Positions 23,569 to 35,580 of a stretch of 64,000 nt of DNA are shown piece after piece; position 1 is the stretch's first letter; every line of letters starts with the position of its first letter. Location of the stretch: NCBI GenBank assembly GCA_963942565.1, contig OZ012685.1:42153714-42217713 (forward strand), given 5' to 3'. The notes beneath the pieces were generated by a model. That model was not told the DNA's origin. It saw nothing but the letters and a program-made list of their open reading frames with translations, and did no database searches. This DNA comes from Maea johnstoni (taxonomy: Eukaryota; Annelida; Polychaeta; Spionida; Magelonidae). The position numbers and the translations under genes are program-made.

Positions 23569-25969
23569 GAGGGCTCGGGACCTTCGTTCTGTAAGTGGGA
23601 CTTTCATGTAAAGATTGGCCAATATCTTGGTCTATATACAGGAAAACCCCAATAAACTATATATTTTATGAAAGCTGAGATTCTGGAGAGGTCAAATATT
23701 CTAAACTTATCTTGTGACATCTTCACAATTTCCCCCGGGGTGGGGCCGAAAGACATACATGTGGATTTCTAATACATATGTTATTGCAAACAGCCTCCTG
23801 GCTTCATAAAAGTGTAAGACAGTTGGTATTAATACATTTTATAGAAAACATATTTAGGCATGGATATTTTTTTTTATTTTTTTAAATTCTTGTTCCAAAC
23901 GGAATTTAGAGCAAGTTAAAGTCATGATCAATATTTTTTTCTAGAATTTCATGTTCCTTCATTTTTGAAGTCCGATTAAGAAATAACTAGACCAGATATA
24001 AAAAAAAATGAAAAAATTATGCGTGCCCAAGGATGTTTTTAATTGTGTTACAAAATTTCAGCTCTCTGGGATCAATATTGAATGAATGAGTTTGTTTCAA
24101 AAATGAGAAGTATGGTGATTTCAGAAAGCTGTCTAAGGCTCATTTGAAGTGCACCTTACATTTGTACATTCTAAAATGACTTTATGCTCCATTATAAAAC
24201 TTAAGGGGTTAATTTGGAATAAGGATGTGATTTGTTTGCATTGGTAGAATGGTTTGAATATTTAATAGTTTACTTGGTACTTGAATTACTGGAATAAAAA
24301 GGGATTTTTAGAGAAAATTCTGAACTTTCTGAAAGGAGGCTGGCACCTTCTGGTGAGTGCTCCTCCCCCAGCTGATGAGGAAAGATAACAAGCTATTAGT
24401 GACTACTAATTGCTAGTTGGCTGTCTGCAGGTGAATCCATTCAATTTCAAGTACTCTAAAGTGCAATTGTAAGGGTAAATTGACAAACAAATTCAAGGAG
24501 AGTTGTTTACTAGGTACTGATCTACATTTCTTCTTCAAATATTTTTCTAGATATAGCTCTAGCCATATGAATAAATGAATATGAAAATCATGATACACTA
24601 ACTATGTAAATAACTTCAGAAGTAAGGATAAATTTACAACAGAATTGGAGGATTTGGGAAGACACAGACATGTAGGGTTTAATTTGGTTTTCTCTGCATT
24701 GGTTTTCTCTGATAAAAAGATATATGGAAAAGATACCTCATGCTTCTTGAAACTTTTGGGGGTTACTGGAGGAGGTAGATCCATAGCTGCACTAAACTTT
24801 TGAAGCGCATTATGTCCATTTCCACTCAGGCGTCCTGCTAGAACTGATTGTCTGTTTATAGTATACAATCGTCCATTTTTGTCACTACTAGGAAAGTCTG
24901 TTCTCTTTCCATCACAATTCTCATTTCAGCATCTCCAAAAAAGGGTGGATCGAAGTCCTTGTTGCCTTCTACTGTCTTGCCATTGTTCTAACTTTCCATC
25001 AAGACAGTATGCACACACTGCAGCTTTCTGAAGGCTGTCCTCAAGTTCTTGTGAATGCAGAATATGTCTTCCTGATACCCTTTCTTCACATGAATCTGTC
25101 TCATCTTCTGAGTCATGATCAGTGTCTCTTTCCTCAAAATCTGCATCTTCAATTCCTATGCCACTGTCATCTGAACCAGTACTCAGCAGTCTAAGCTTTC
25201 TACAACAGGCACTATGAATAGTTGGTGATTTCTCAGATTCCCAATCCTTTATTGTATCCAAATCTTCTGGTACAGAAGATGTTTTTTCCCATTCAAACAC
25301 CCTCTTCTTTGGCTGCATGTGGCTTACGGCTTCCTTCTGGAGCTACTTCCCATTGTAAGGAAACATTCAGACTCTGCACTGTCCTGGGGTCAGCCTCTGA
25401 ATGTCCTCTCCTAACCCTAAATCTCTACAGGAAACCCTGTTCACCTAGGTAACATGCATCCCAAACATCCTGCCCCTACCAGACACACACCAGAATTTTT
25501 CTGGAGCATTTGATTGGTTTTACCTTACCTGTCTGACCTGCAACTGTAAAGCCAGACAGCTCATGCACAAAAATCACACCTTTTATTCAATACCCTAATT
25601 GCAATGAATTGGTCACTCATAACTGCTTGGTGCCTGTTTCCTGGGTAAACAGGATACTACCATTTGAATACACATTCTTGACCTGCCAGGAACTAATCCC
25701 CAGTACCCATCAATCAGCCAGTAGAGCACACCGTCCAGGGGAGATCAGATAAGGAGGGGATATTAAGATCTTAGATAAACATCACAGCATAGTGCTTCAG
25801 GAGATCTGGCCTTTAGTAGAAAGCTTTTTAAAAACTCCCATTTTTGTCATTTGTAGTTCTAGTTGAGAGTTCTAGTTCAAAGGAATAAGTAGCAAACCTT
25901 TTCAGCTTTCACATATCAAAAAAACAAAAAAAACCACCCTATTTAAAGGTGCGAAGGTCCCGAGCCCCC
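23569..25969 (-). mobile_element. Kolobok-like DNA transposon, degenerate
   Basis: Flanked by TTAA on both sides (23,565-23,568 and 25,970-25,973), with inverted ends sharing GGGCTCGGGACCTTCG. Inside, the minus strand encodes the N-terminal part of a Mutator-like transposase domain protein. TTAA duplication with such a transposase is what is known of Kolobok elements; piggyBac also uses TTAA but has a different transposase. The element is 2.4 kb and lacks the catalytic region, so it is non-autonomous. Confidence 0.75.
24602..25318 (-). pseudogene. Transposase N-terminal fragment (Mutator-like/Kolobok), broken
   Basis: Read from 25,318 downward, the frame has an acidic Ser/Asp-rich N-terminus, then LEDSLQKAAVCAYC and QGLRSTLFWRC, an in-frame TGA at 24,926-24,928, and in the same frame NENC, YTINRQSVLAGRLSGNGHNAL, FSAAMDLPPPVTPKSF. 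The CxxC...WxC...NxxC zinc-ribbon-like spacing and the IN+RSVLA...G+GH-AL...MN-PPP series are typical of the Mutator-like transposase domain common in invertebrate genomes. The sequence ends in a stop at about 24,602 without the catalytic core, so it is a truncated, dead copy. Confidence 0.7.
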
Positions 25970-26429
25970 TTAAAAGATGCTGAATGGCCACAATATAACT
26001 TGAATACTTACAATCTTTAACAACCCATTATTTTCTTTACTAATGGCGTATTTGTTTGCCAAGATTCTTGAATTATTGATAAATAGGGTAGATATCTGGT
26101 TGCTCTGATATCCTTCTTCTATCAAAAGAAATGGTTACGCAGGAGTACTTTTCTAGCCTTTAAATTCATAAAATAAAACGTTTTGTTATATTTTATTTGT
26201 ACATTTTCCCATTTTGAATACCCAAAGTCAGCCTTTGTTATAAAGATATAAAATGTACCTCGCAGCCTTACCGCAAGGCTTATATACCATAAAATAGAGG
26301 CAGTGAAATTTATATATGTAAATGATTGAATGTGTAACGCAGATATAGTTTTTCGATGAAAAGTACACATATGCATTTGTGTATTATGTATTAGAATTAA
26401 TAAATATTTTCATCATGCCTCACGTGAAG

Positions 26430-27900
26430 ATCCTGAACCATGATGGGCTAACCGAGGTTCACCATTCCATGCTGTTGCGCTCATGGGGGAATATAGGCTG
26501 GTTGGGCATGAACAGTGCGAATATTAGCTTACTGAAGGTATGTCTTAGCAGAGATAGCAATGAGGGCATGGACTATACTCTCAATGGAGCTTTTGCTTCT
26601 GTTCCATGTCTTTCCAGGGAAGCCCATCCAAGGCTTTGTAGCATAGCTGTTATGCTGCTATGGCAACTGAAGTCGTCACAGACAAACCTAGCGGCTCTCC
26701 TCTGGACCATTCCCTTTTTGTTGATGGGTGTGATGATGTGCATGTCCCATATTGTGGAGGAGTACTGGATGATCGGTTTAACTAGGGTTTTGTATCCAAA
26801 TTCTTAAAAAACACTTAGGCATTTACTATGGTTATGATAGAGGGTTGACAGATTGGCATTTTTGACGGCCATAACTACGTGTTTACTTCCAGTTAGGTTT
26901 GGAGAAATGGTGACAACAAGATATGTTCTGGCTTTGGTGACTCGTAGGTGTACTCTGTGGAGATGGTACTCTGAGTTGATTATGCTGCGCTTGTTTGTTA
27001 TGTGGAGGACCTCACATTTTGATGGGTTGAAGTCCATTCGCCACTTCCTCATCCACTCTAGTGAAGGTAGATTAACATGTAGCGTGATGGCGTCATCCAG
27101 CCCGTCCAAGGCTTTGTAGCATAGCTGTTATGCTGCTATGGCAACTGAAGTCGTTACAGACAAACCTAGCGGCTCTCCTCTGGACCATTCCGACTTCGTT
27201 GATCCACGTGGTGGTGTGCAGGTTCCATATTGAGTAGGAGTACTGAATGATCGGTTTAACTAGGGTTTTGTATATCCAAAATTCTTAAAAAACATTAGGG
27301 CATTTACTGAGGTTAAGATGGAGGGTTGGGAGGATCGGCACATTTGACGGCCATAACTATGTGTTTACTTCCAGTTAGGTTTGGAGAAATGGTGACACCA
27401 AGATATGTTCTAGCTTTGGTAACTCGTAGATGTACTCTGTGGAGATGGTACTCTGAGTTGATTATGCTGCGCTTCTTTGTTATGTGGAGGACCTCACATT
27501 TTGATGGGTTGAAGTCCATTCGCCACTTCCTCATCCACTCTAGTGAAGGTAGATTAACATGTAGCGTGATGGCGTCATCCGGCTACTAAACCGGGCAATG
27601 AAGTAGGGTGTAGTTGGTGAAAAGACTGGTATCGGTAATGTATACAAGGAAGAGTAGGGGGCCCAGGAAGTTATTTTGCGGAACTCCAGACAAGAGTGGG
27701 GCACTGTTAATAGTTACGCCATCCACCACTATGCTCTGTGACCTGTTTGACAGGAAGGCGTAAATCCATGCAAGCATTTTGTCCTCTATGCCGTAATGGT
27801 AAGTTTGAGTTGGTGTTTCCTGTATATCATCGGTCACCTGTGACCTTAACCTCATCCAAAACAGCACACAGTCTTTCCCCGTCACAGATCAAATTGTTGT
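26430..27900 (-). mobile_element. LINE (Jockey/CR1-like) 3' part with internal tandem duplication
   Basis: Minus-strand reading gives a reverse transcriptase palm segment at 27,885-27,586 (HYGIEDKMLAWIYAFLSNRS, VVDGVTINSAPLLSGVPQ, LGPLLFLVYITD). A thumb-type segment (MRKWRMDFNPSKCEVLHIT) follows, then the C-terminal region typical of CR1/Jockey ORF2 (RRAARFVCDDFS). The FADD box is missing between 27,586 and 27,560. The thumb-to-C-terminal part occurs twice in tandem: 26,621-27,098 and 27,099-about 27,580, period 478 bp. Both copies have decayed frames. Confidence 0.8.
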
Positions 27901-27943
27901 GTTCATTGATATATTACCATTGTGGGTTTTGTTTGGTATAATG

Positions 27944-28087
27944 AAACAAATATGACGTCCCAGTGGGGTAACATGGTGTAATTGTTCCCCTCAGGAGGAT
28001 GATTTTCCCTCGGCCTTTGCCCGATGGAAAACCATCCTCCCTTGGGGATCTTTTTCAGCATGTTACCTCCATTGGGATATCATATTT
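27944..28087. repeat. Fold-back hairpin element
   Basis: Arms of about 64 bp (27,946-28,008 and 28,024-28,087) are inverted, roughly 80% alike (ggggtaacatg / catgttacctcc; aggaggatg / catcctccc). The loop sequence ctcggcctttgccc resembles that of the hairpin at 18,657-18,785, suggesting the same family. Confidence 0.75.
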
Positions 28088-28384
28088 GTAAAACATACGT
28101 TCATTCATATATGCATGATACTGATTCATGCTTTCTTTTGTGGAGATGGGCGCAGGATTCTGGATGTAGAGGGAATACATACACAAGAAATACAAAAGAA
28201 AGTTATTTAGATGACTGCTCTATAAATATATCATGAAAAGGGTCCTAATATAAAGCAGGAACGTGAAGCATCGTGACTAAAGAAACAGGTTTGTCAAGGT
28301 TTTGTTGGCATGAATGAATTCACCTACAGATTGATATCGAACATTCTTGGTTGCAATCAGAGCGTGTATACAATGCAGATATGA

Positions 28385-28557
28385 ATGCGTTAAAAGAAGT
28401 GGGGTGTGCCGCTGTCTTGGGTGTATTCCATTTCCATCCGGACTTCAGAGTTGCAGTTGAGAGACGCACATTGAGCTGAGATCAACCTCAGAAGATAGCT
28501 CTCTCTTTTGAACAATCAACTGACATAATCAACGCAACCTCACGCTGCTTCTAACAG
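28385..28557 (+). other. Conserved first-exon-like segment of a GFA unit
   Basis: Homologous to the other five first-exon segments; ends TAACAG|GTAGGT. It could serve the intact GFA gene at 30,866 through a 2.3 kb intron, or be an orphan, because the sequence that follows (R1 repeat) matches the orphan copies rather than the unit at 41 kb. Confidence 0.45.
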
Positions 28558-28849
28558 GTAGGTGACAGTTCAAATGATATGATGTTAAAAACTTTTTAAA
28601 AGTTTGAATACAGCTGTTTTTCTTTTGCGTATTTTCCCCACTATCTAAACAGGTCCGTAACAATCAGTTAAAATCAATAGACTATTAAAGTTATTCTAAA
28701 GTTTGAATTCAAATGTTACTTTTTTGTTTTAGTTTTTCTTGCGTGTTTGTGTGAATGGATAGATACAATCAGATCCTATCACACAGTTGTTGGCAAATGT
28801 ATGGAATGCCAAAGAAGAAAACATATGGCAGAAGCTTAATATACATGGG

Positions 28850-29120
28850 GAAAATAAAAATCACATGTCAGCAGTTTGGGAAATACATGGTTGGAACTAA
28901 ATATACATGTCAGCATTTGTCAAAAACATGACAGAAATTCAATAAACATGAGAGCATTTGTCAAAAGGCAGGGACTGCTTTTTACCATGTTGTTTTTTCT
29001 TTTAATGCATCTTTTTTTGCAGTACTGTTTTTTTTTCTTTTTTGACGTCTTGCAATACATGACGGAAGTACCCACTTCAAACTTATTCCTAAAATAATAT
29101 AACACTTAAGGTGATGAGTA
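28850..29120. repeat. Inverted R1 repeat plus arm fragment
   Basis: Inverted copy of the R1 repeat (catgacagaaattcaataaacatg) followed at about 29,060 by a short piece of the long inverted arm also seen at 4,594 (acccacttcaaa). Noncoding. Confidence 0.6.
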
Positions 29121-30360
29121 CCATTAACACCTATTTAAAAGCCCCGTCCCAAAACATACCTCACAGCAGCATATTCACATAACAAGGTGTATGTCCAGGT
29201 TCCTGGGTGCTATCAGGTTGAGAATTTCATAGCAAGCCGTCCTTAGTCAATCCATATTCTGTTTCATTTCAATATTTACGACTTTTCACTCAAATGACAT
29301 AATCTCATTACTTACGCAGGTGGTGTTCAGAGCAGGTTCAAAATTACATTATGGATATCATTGGCTATGCCAAATAAGAGGTAAATTTCAAATTTCTTAC
29401 TGCTTAAGATGTTTACACACCATAACATTGAAAATTCTAGTGAGAAATCTTGACCCTAAATGCACTAGGAAACCCCAGATTCTTTCAGCGATAACACCTT
29501 TTCAACCCATTCATAGCATACCGGCTACTCGGCTTTGTCCTTTGAGACTCGTGATCATTGAGCTGTATCTTTGTACAGTATTCTTTCGTTCGATTGGGCA
29601 CAAGTGATCAGTGAGGCATGTCCTTTCACAACCATCCCAGGGGTGCCCACACGCAAGATATTTCACTGAAATTTTCAATGTTATGGCCTGTAAAAACTTT
29701 AGCGGTAAGGAATCTGAAAGGACCTATTTTGATTTACTACAAAAAATTACCCAACTTTTTCAAGTTTAATGAATTTAACCAAAACTCTGAGGCATTACTT
29801 GTTCAAAAAAGCTAACATATTTCCCAATCCTGGATATTTCATATGATCACTTTGAAATGACATGTGTCGACATATATGCACTGACTCATATTTCAGCCAG
29901 TAATGACATTTCATAAAAGGCCGTACTTATGGATTTCGATGAAAATCAGAAATTTTCAATGTAGTGACCTTGACGCGCCTAGCTCGGAATTATAAATAAA
30001 TGATACACATACTTTTTCTTGCATCTTTGCACAAGTCAGATGAAATAGGACCATTTTGATGTGATTCAGCTAAACATTGTGACTACCTTAAAACTTAAAT
30101 ACAGTAGAATAGGAAGTTAATCTGAAGTGCAAATCAACCAAATTTGTGATTTGGGGATTTTTCTGAGATTTTTTATTCCGAAGAGCTAATATTGAAGGTC
30201 AACATTCTAATGACGGGAATAACATATCTGACCTTCATTGTACCAAACTGAACCCACTCGGAAAAATTCCGCAGAATAAACCACTCAGATTTTTTTCCTA
30301 TTCTACAATTAGACTTAACTATTAAACACATGAGTACTCCTAATCCGAAAACATAATTAC
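29121..30360. other. Gene-free stretch
   Basis: No gene or element recognised. From about 30,360 the sequence becomes homologous to the region upstream of the other GFA coding exons (compare 20,680-21,160 and 41,740-42,236). Confidence 0.5.
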
Positions 30361-30865
30361 TACTAGTGGTATTCGCGCTTTTGTCCTTGTAGTTTCCTAC
30401 TAAGGTTATACTGCTTGTGAATGTTATAAAAAAAACTTAAACTTGAGAATGTCAAATAACTGTGGTTACAGTTGACCTTAGTCTTGTTCGACAATACATT
30501 TACATTCGATATGTTGCCACACTGGGTTTGTGTATACATAAGTTAATTCTGTAGGTACTTCATGCATTTCATTAACTGTACTTTGAAAACAACACAGACA
30601 TACACCCATTGAGATTAACACACCTCAATCACAGTATACTAAGCATCAGTTGAAAATAAACTTCCATTGCATGGAGTCATGTAAACATATTTTGGTTATG
30701 GATTCGAACACAACATAATTGGGTTAGAATCTCGGAATGGGAGGTTTAATTAATTGTGATGAATATTAGAATGTTTAAAGAAAGAACAGATATCATAACA
30801 GGTACAAACTCCGAAAAATTCTATCTAGAACAAAATTTCTCTCTTTCAGAATTGGTATTAGGAGG

Positions 30866-31297
30866 ATGAGTTCTAAGGAGAAGCATACTGGTAGTTGCAT
30901 TTGTGGGGGTTTCAAGTATGAAATCACGGGCAAGGTGGAGATACTCGCGAACTGCCACTGCAACAACTGCCAGAAGGCGACTGGTGCCAATTTTTTCTCT
31001 TTTTTCCTGGTCCCCAAGACACGAGTGAAGTTCACAGAAAGAAGCACGATCAAGCTCTACGAGAGTTCTGTGACTTGTCGACGCCATTTTTGCAGCAGGT
31101 GTGGTTGCTCGGCCTGGGACGAGATCGCGTGTGACCCGGAGACGTATTATTTAAGCACTGGCAGTTTTAATGGCGATCCTGGAATTAAGACGAGTTGGGA
31201 AATATTTGTCAACTACAAAAAACCATGGCAACAGCTGGACCCCAATGCATCCAATTCTGGAGAAGGTGAAATCTGGGAGACTGTGGTTCTCAAGTAA
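30866..31297 (+). CDS. GFA-family protein (CENP-V/GFA fold), intact
   Basis: A 143-residue single-domain GFA protein. The zinc cysteines are in place: C11 and C13 (SCICGG), C30, C32 and C35 (NCHCNNCQKATGA), C76 and C79 (FCSRCGC). The central ERSTIKLYESS and C-terminal NYKKPWQQLDPNASNSGEGE also fit. The start is the Met directly after an acceptor-like CTCTTTCAG (ends 30,849), 16 nt upstream, so the coding exon is 3'-terminal with the intron in the 5' UTR. The protein is near-identical to the copies at 21,180 and 42,254, marking recent duplication; it differs at several surface positions such as FFSFF and SWEI. The family includes formaldehyde-glutathione enzymes and CENP-V; the animal substrate is not known. 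Confidence 0.9.
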   Translation: MSSKEKHTGSCICGGFKYEITGKVEILANCHCNNCQKATGANFFSFFLVPKTRVKFTERSTIKLYESSVTCRRHFCSRCGCSAWDEIACDPETYYLSTGSFNGDPGIKTSWEIFVNYKKPWQQLDPNASNSGEGEIWETVVLK

Positions 31298-32440
31298 GGT
31301 ACTGGACTGTAAGAAAGTTTAGTCATTGTAGTGACATCATATGTAACGCTTCAGGGACATACTGCATGGAATCAAGAACACTAAAACTTACAAAGTAAAG
31401 TTGCTGGACAATATATAGTGCCATACAGGGAATGCGGGTATGGAATATTGTGTGGGGGCTCATTTCCCTCATAACGGGTTAGAATATTGAGGTGAAATGA
31501 TTAGTTCGAACATCTAAACACCAACTATGTCCATTCCAGCACATATGGCGTGGGTTAGACTACACTAGGGCTTTACTTTACAATTTGTAACTAGATGTTG
31601 TATCTATAGACAACTTGTGTCAATATATCAATGATGAATAGAGTACGGCGTTAGCTTTCTATCGAACCTGATAACCACACAATTGTTCTAAAACTTCATG
31701 CTTGCCTTTTTTGAAAACTTTCCATGTTTGCCTGTTTATTTGAGTAGGTAAGTTAGGTATTGTCTTAAACTACGAAACCTTATACATTATTAGAATAATC
31801 ACTCTCTCGTACGATTGGCATAAGATTTCATCTCTAATAAATAGCTTAGCTGTATTGTACAAATCCTATTCTTGATAAACAGCAAAGAACAAAAAACGAC
31901 AATTGTGATGTTTGCATTTTGCTGAATAACCAACCTCTGTTCATATCTCTAACAGCATCAATCAGAAAATGTTATGGAAACGATATTGTAAAGACTTTAA
32001 ATACCAACCCTTCTCCAAATATTAAGTGAATTCTTGCTTTACTCCCATAAAAAACATAGAGCCAGATATCGATTTCAGAGGAACTCTATGCATAAATGGG
32101 TTTAATGGCATTAGGATTAGCAGCTTTGAAGGCACCATTCGAGTACTTCAAATAATACAATACATTTCTAGCATGACGACATATCATCTTACATTGACAT
32201 AAACCCACTTGACGATATCCGTAGACCAATAAACAATACAAAGTTGTTCTGTGTTTTGTTTTATCTTGTTCAAAATCTTGGTATGACTTATTGAAGTATG
32301 TGCATTATTAGCACTAACTAAGCTTATTTAAACCTAAAGGATTGATATTTGTCACTTCATCATCTTCAAAGGAATTCCAGTAAGGCAATATTGTTTTATG
32401 ATCAACATGACAATACATAAAGTGACCCTAATGGCGTCAA
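31298..32440 (+). repeat. Downstream block of the GFA unit
   Basis: 31,300-31,760 resembles the 3' flanks at 21,615-21,940 plus 22,900-23,010 and at 42,760-43,610. 31,870-32,430 resembles 44,630-45,830 plus 46,683-47,020 (gataaacagca, aacctctgttcata, tttctagcatgacga, atgatcaacatgaca). The duplicated unit is therefore several kilobases long. No gene seen. Confidence 0.65.
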
Positions 32441-32924
32441 TATATCTTTGTAAGTAATTTCTCACTGTGGTTGGCTTAGAGTAATTTTGTGTGTGTTTGT
32501 TCGATAGTTGATGAAAATTTGGTAACAGTCTGAGTAGTAGGTTTCATTGGTTTATGTTTTGTGCTGTTTATTTGAGTATATGTACCATTATCACCATTAT
32601 CACAGCCGTAAATATTAATTTCCTTAGCGTCAAGGGATCCACTTTGTGTGCTTCCATTTTATATAATTTACGATACATATCCATTTTAACTTGATTTATT
32701 TAACAGCCAATTCGCTTTCACGGTTCTCAAATGGAGTCTAAGTTGTTTTCTGATTGGCTGATTAGATGCATGTCGTGTTTGTAAACAGGTCTATTATCGA
32801 CTGCACACGTCCACGTTGTTTTGTTCAACCATTCACAGTAAGTCTTGGGTAGAAAAATGGATATATATGTCAAATTATGCTAAAATTGGTGCTTTGTTAA
32901 AGGTTGTCAGACCATTTATACGCG

Positions 32925-33092
32925 TTTAAAAAAGTGGGCTGCTTCGTGATCTGGGGCAAGTTCCCTTGCCTCTCGTACTGACAATTTGCAGTTAAGAAAC
33001 GCACATCGAACTGAGATCAGCCTTAGAAGAACGTTCTTTGTTTTGGGCAGTCAACCCACATAATCAACGCTACCTCACACTGCTCCTAACAG
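32925..33092 (+). other. Orphan GFA-unit first-exon-like segment
   Basis: Ends CTAACAG|GTACGT, an excellent donor. The region upstream (32,580-32,760) also matches the GFA unit, but no GFA coding exon follows before 37 kb. Confidence 0.5.
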
Positions 33093-33849
33093 GTACGTGA
33101 CAGTTTAAGAATATATATATATTTTTAATTAGAAGTTATTTTTTGCGTATTTTCCCCATTTATCTAAATAGGTACCTGACAATTTATTTCTAAGAATTAT
33201 AATTTGACTTTTTTGTTTTATTCTATATTCTTTTCTTTTGGTGTGTGTGAATGGATGGTTGGATGCGAAGAGCGATTACATAGAGGAGTTTGGAGGCGAT
33301 ACAAAGAAATTTACCTTAATTTCTGTAATATTTACAAGGAAGCTGAATGCGTACTTGCTAACTGCGCAAAACTGATATCTTATGAGGTGTTTATGTGAAT
33401 TTCTGACAACAATGCTCTGTTGCTCTCACGCCACTATCTCCCCCTTCATACTACATTTTACGATTTTTAACTCATTTCAGCTCCACTCCTATAGCCTTGC
33501 ATCGGACTTTCACTTGGTTTCAGACTATGTGTGCACTGAAGATCCGAAAACGTGAAGAATACTCTCTCGTTTTGTCCTTGTTGTACATTTTTACTAGCGT
33601 CATACTGCTTGAGAATGCAATAGGAAAACGTATACCTTGAGATGATCGAATAAATAAGGTTATTCTTTAATCTTAATTCTATTGAAGAATACATTTAAAT
33701 TCGAAATATTGCCACACTGTTAATTTTGTAGGTACTTTATGCATTTCATTGACCATACTTCGAAAACAACACAAACCTTCATCCGTCAAGATAACTCGAT
33801 TCCCTTGCTTCGAGTCATGTAAACCTTTTTGAGTTATTACCCTCTATAT

Positions 33850-34675
33850 TAAAAACACATTTTCAGGAGAAGTCACTGGTTCCTGCTGACTCTTCTCCAG
33901 TCATTTTAGTTATGCTTGAAATGAGATGAAGAACCAGCTCTTAACATTTCCCAACAAAAGTATTACATTACAACAGTTATCAACACTTTAATAGATAGAT
34001 AAAAATAGTATACCACTAACTAACTTCAAATGTGTTTTTATATCGTGGCATACGCAAAGTAAATAATTTTCGAAAATGTGACCCAATCACGGTCGACGAA
34101 TGACAAATGCGGGACTGTGCTCTATTAATAGCCATGAGCGGCGATAAACAAGATGCAAATACACCCACAGAGGTGTAAAAGGTACATAATTCGGTAATGT
34201 GACAAAATTATGAATATTTCTTTCAATAGAAATATTTTAAACTATTTACAATTTCGATAAAGTTAAAGTTGAACAGTTTTATTCAATCAAATAACTTGCA
34301 AAAGTTAATTTGGTCAACTACTCTAAGCACATTACTGTACTCCAATCTACCTATATAAGTAGCATCATTGGCAATATTAGGTCACGCACAACCGATGGTT
34401 GTTGCGCTTTCCTGGTCTCCCTCCTGATTTGGCATCAGGTCGGGAGCGCGAGGGGAATGTTAATTGGGGGTGAGGGTGTGTCGGTGGTTCGCCCCGATAT
34501 CCTCCACTGACCTTGACCGTGACCTGCCGTGTGGACCACGGCGTTGTCAATGACTGCTAGCTATCTCTCGACCCTGTCCGAATTTGAGTTTCCTGCTTGG
34601 GCATGAAAGATTGATGCCTTAGACTTAAAACCATGCGGCGGATTGGTTTCCATATCATCCACACCTACTTACATG
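33850..34675. other. Gene-free stretch with a GC-richer block
   Basis: 33,860-33,920 resembles 23,430-23,490 (ttttcaggag, cttctccagt). 34,380-34,640 is GC-richer than its surroundings and may be a fragment of an unclassified retroposon; no clear internal promoter or ends were found. Confidence 0.4.
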
Positions 34676-35580
34676 CGCCCTAGCAGCAACTTGGCAGTAA
34701 AACTGACCAAAAATGAAAGTTCCAAATTTAAGTTTTAGCGTGTTCCTGCGCGGCAGCGTAAGCAGGGTCTACCAACTGCAAGATCGCATTAGCATGCGAT
34801 ACCTTCAATACCCTAACCTCGAGAATACTCGTAGCATTAAGAAATTAGGAACAAATATGTAAATTTAACTGAATGACCAAAGTTTGTGGAGAATAACTAG
34901 GACGACTGCAAATGACATGAGCTTCAGCCGGTTTAACATCTCATTTATCAATTTCATATCTGTTAACCAAGCTTTTTGAACTTTTGGTACATAAGTTAGG
35001 TAGCCCTAAGTGTGTGGTCGCAGGGATATCTGTGTGCTCTAATATTTATTTCATTAAAAGAATTGCCAAACGAAAAAAAAAAGGATTTCTCTAATTCCTC
35101 CACCTGTTACAACTGCCGAAATACGCCCCAGCCACAATTTGGCAGAAAAAACTGACAAAAAATGAAAATTCCAAATTCTGGTCTCAGCGTGTTCACGAGC
35201 GGCAGCACAGGCAGGATCTACCGACTGCAAGATCGCAGTTCGTGTAGAATGCGGTACCTTCACTACCCTACCCTCGAGAACACTCGTAGTTTCATTATAA
35301 TAATTGCCAAACGAAAAAAAAGGATTTCTCTAATTCCTCCACCTGTTACAACTGCCGAAATACGCCCTAGCCGCAATTTGGCAGAAAAAACTGACAAAAA
35401 AGGAAAATTCCAAATTCTGGTCTCAACGTGTTCCTGAGCGGCAGCACAGGCAGGGTCTACCAACTGCAAGATCGTAGTTCGTGTAGAATGCGGTACCTTC
35501 ACTACCCTTCCATCGAGAATACTCGTAGCGTTATGAAATTACGAACACATATGTAAATTTTACTGAATGACCAGAGTTTG
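34676..35580. repeat. Tandem repeat, period about 241 bp, three copies
   Basis: Copies start near 34,676 (partial), 35,061 and 35,302, sharing ccaaacgaaaaaa, cctccacctgttacaactgc, ttggcagaaaaaactgac, gcggcagcacaggcag and ctcgagaa. The outer flank tgaccaaagtttgtggagaat recurs as tgaccagagtttgtggagaat at both ends of the array. The minus strand stays open through the unit in two copies with similar translation, which follows from their similarity. Confidence 0.8.

Noticed and set aside
34440-34510. Sequence ggtggttcgcccc considered as a pol III B box
   Set aside because: No matching A box at the expected distance and no cloverleaf; not called as tRNA or SINE.
35054-35502. Similar minus-strand frames in two tandem copies
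   Set aside because: Conservation is explained by the tandem duplication; the third copy does not keep the frame and no family is recognised.
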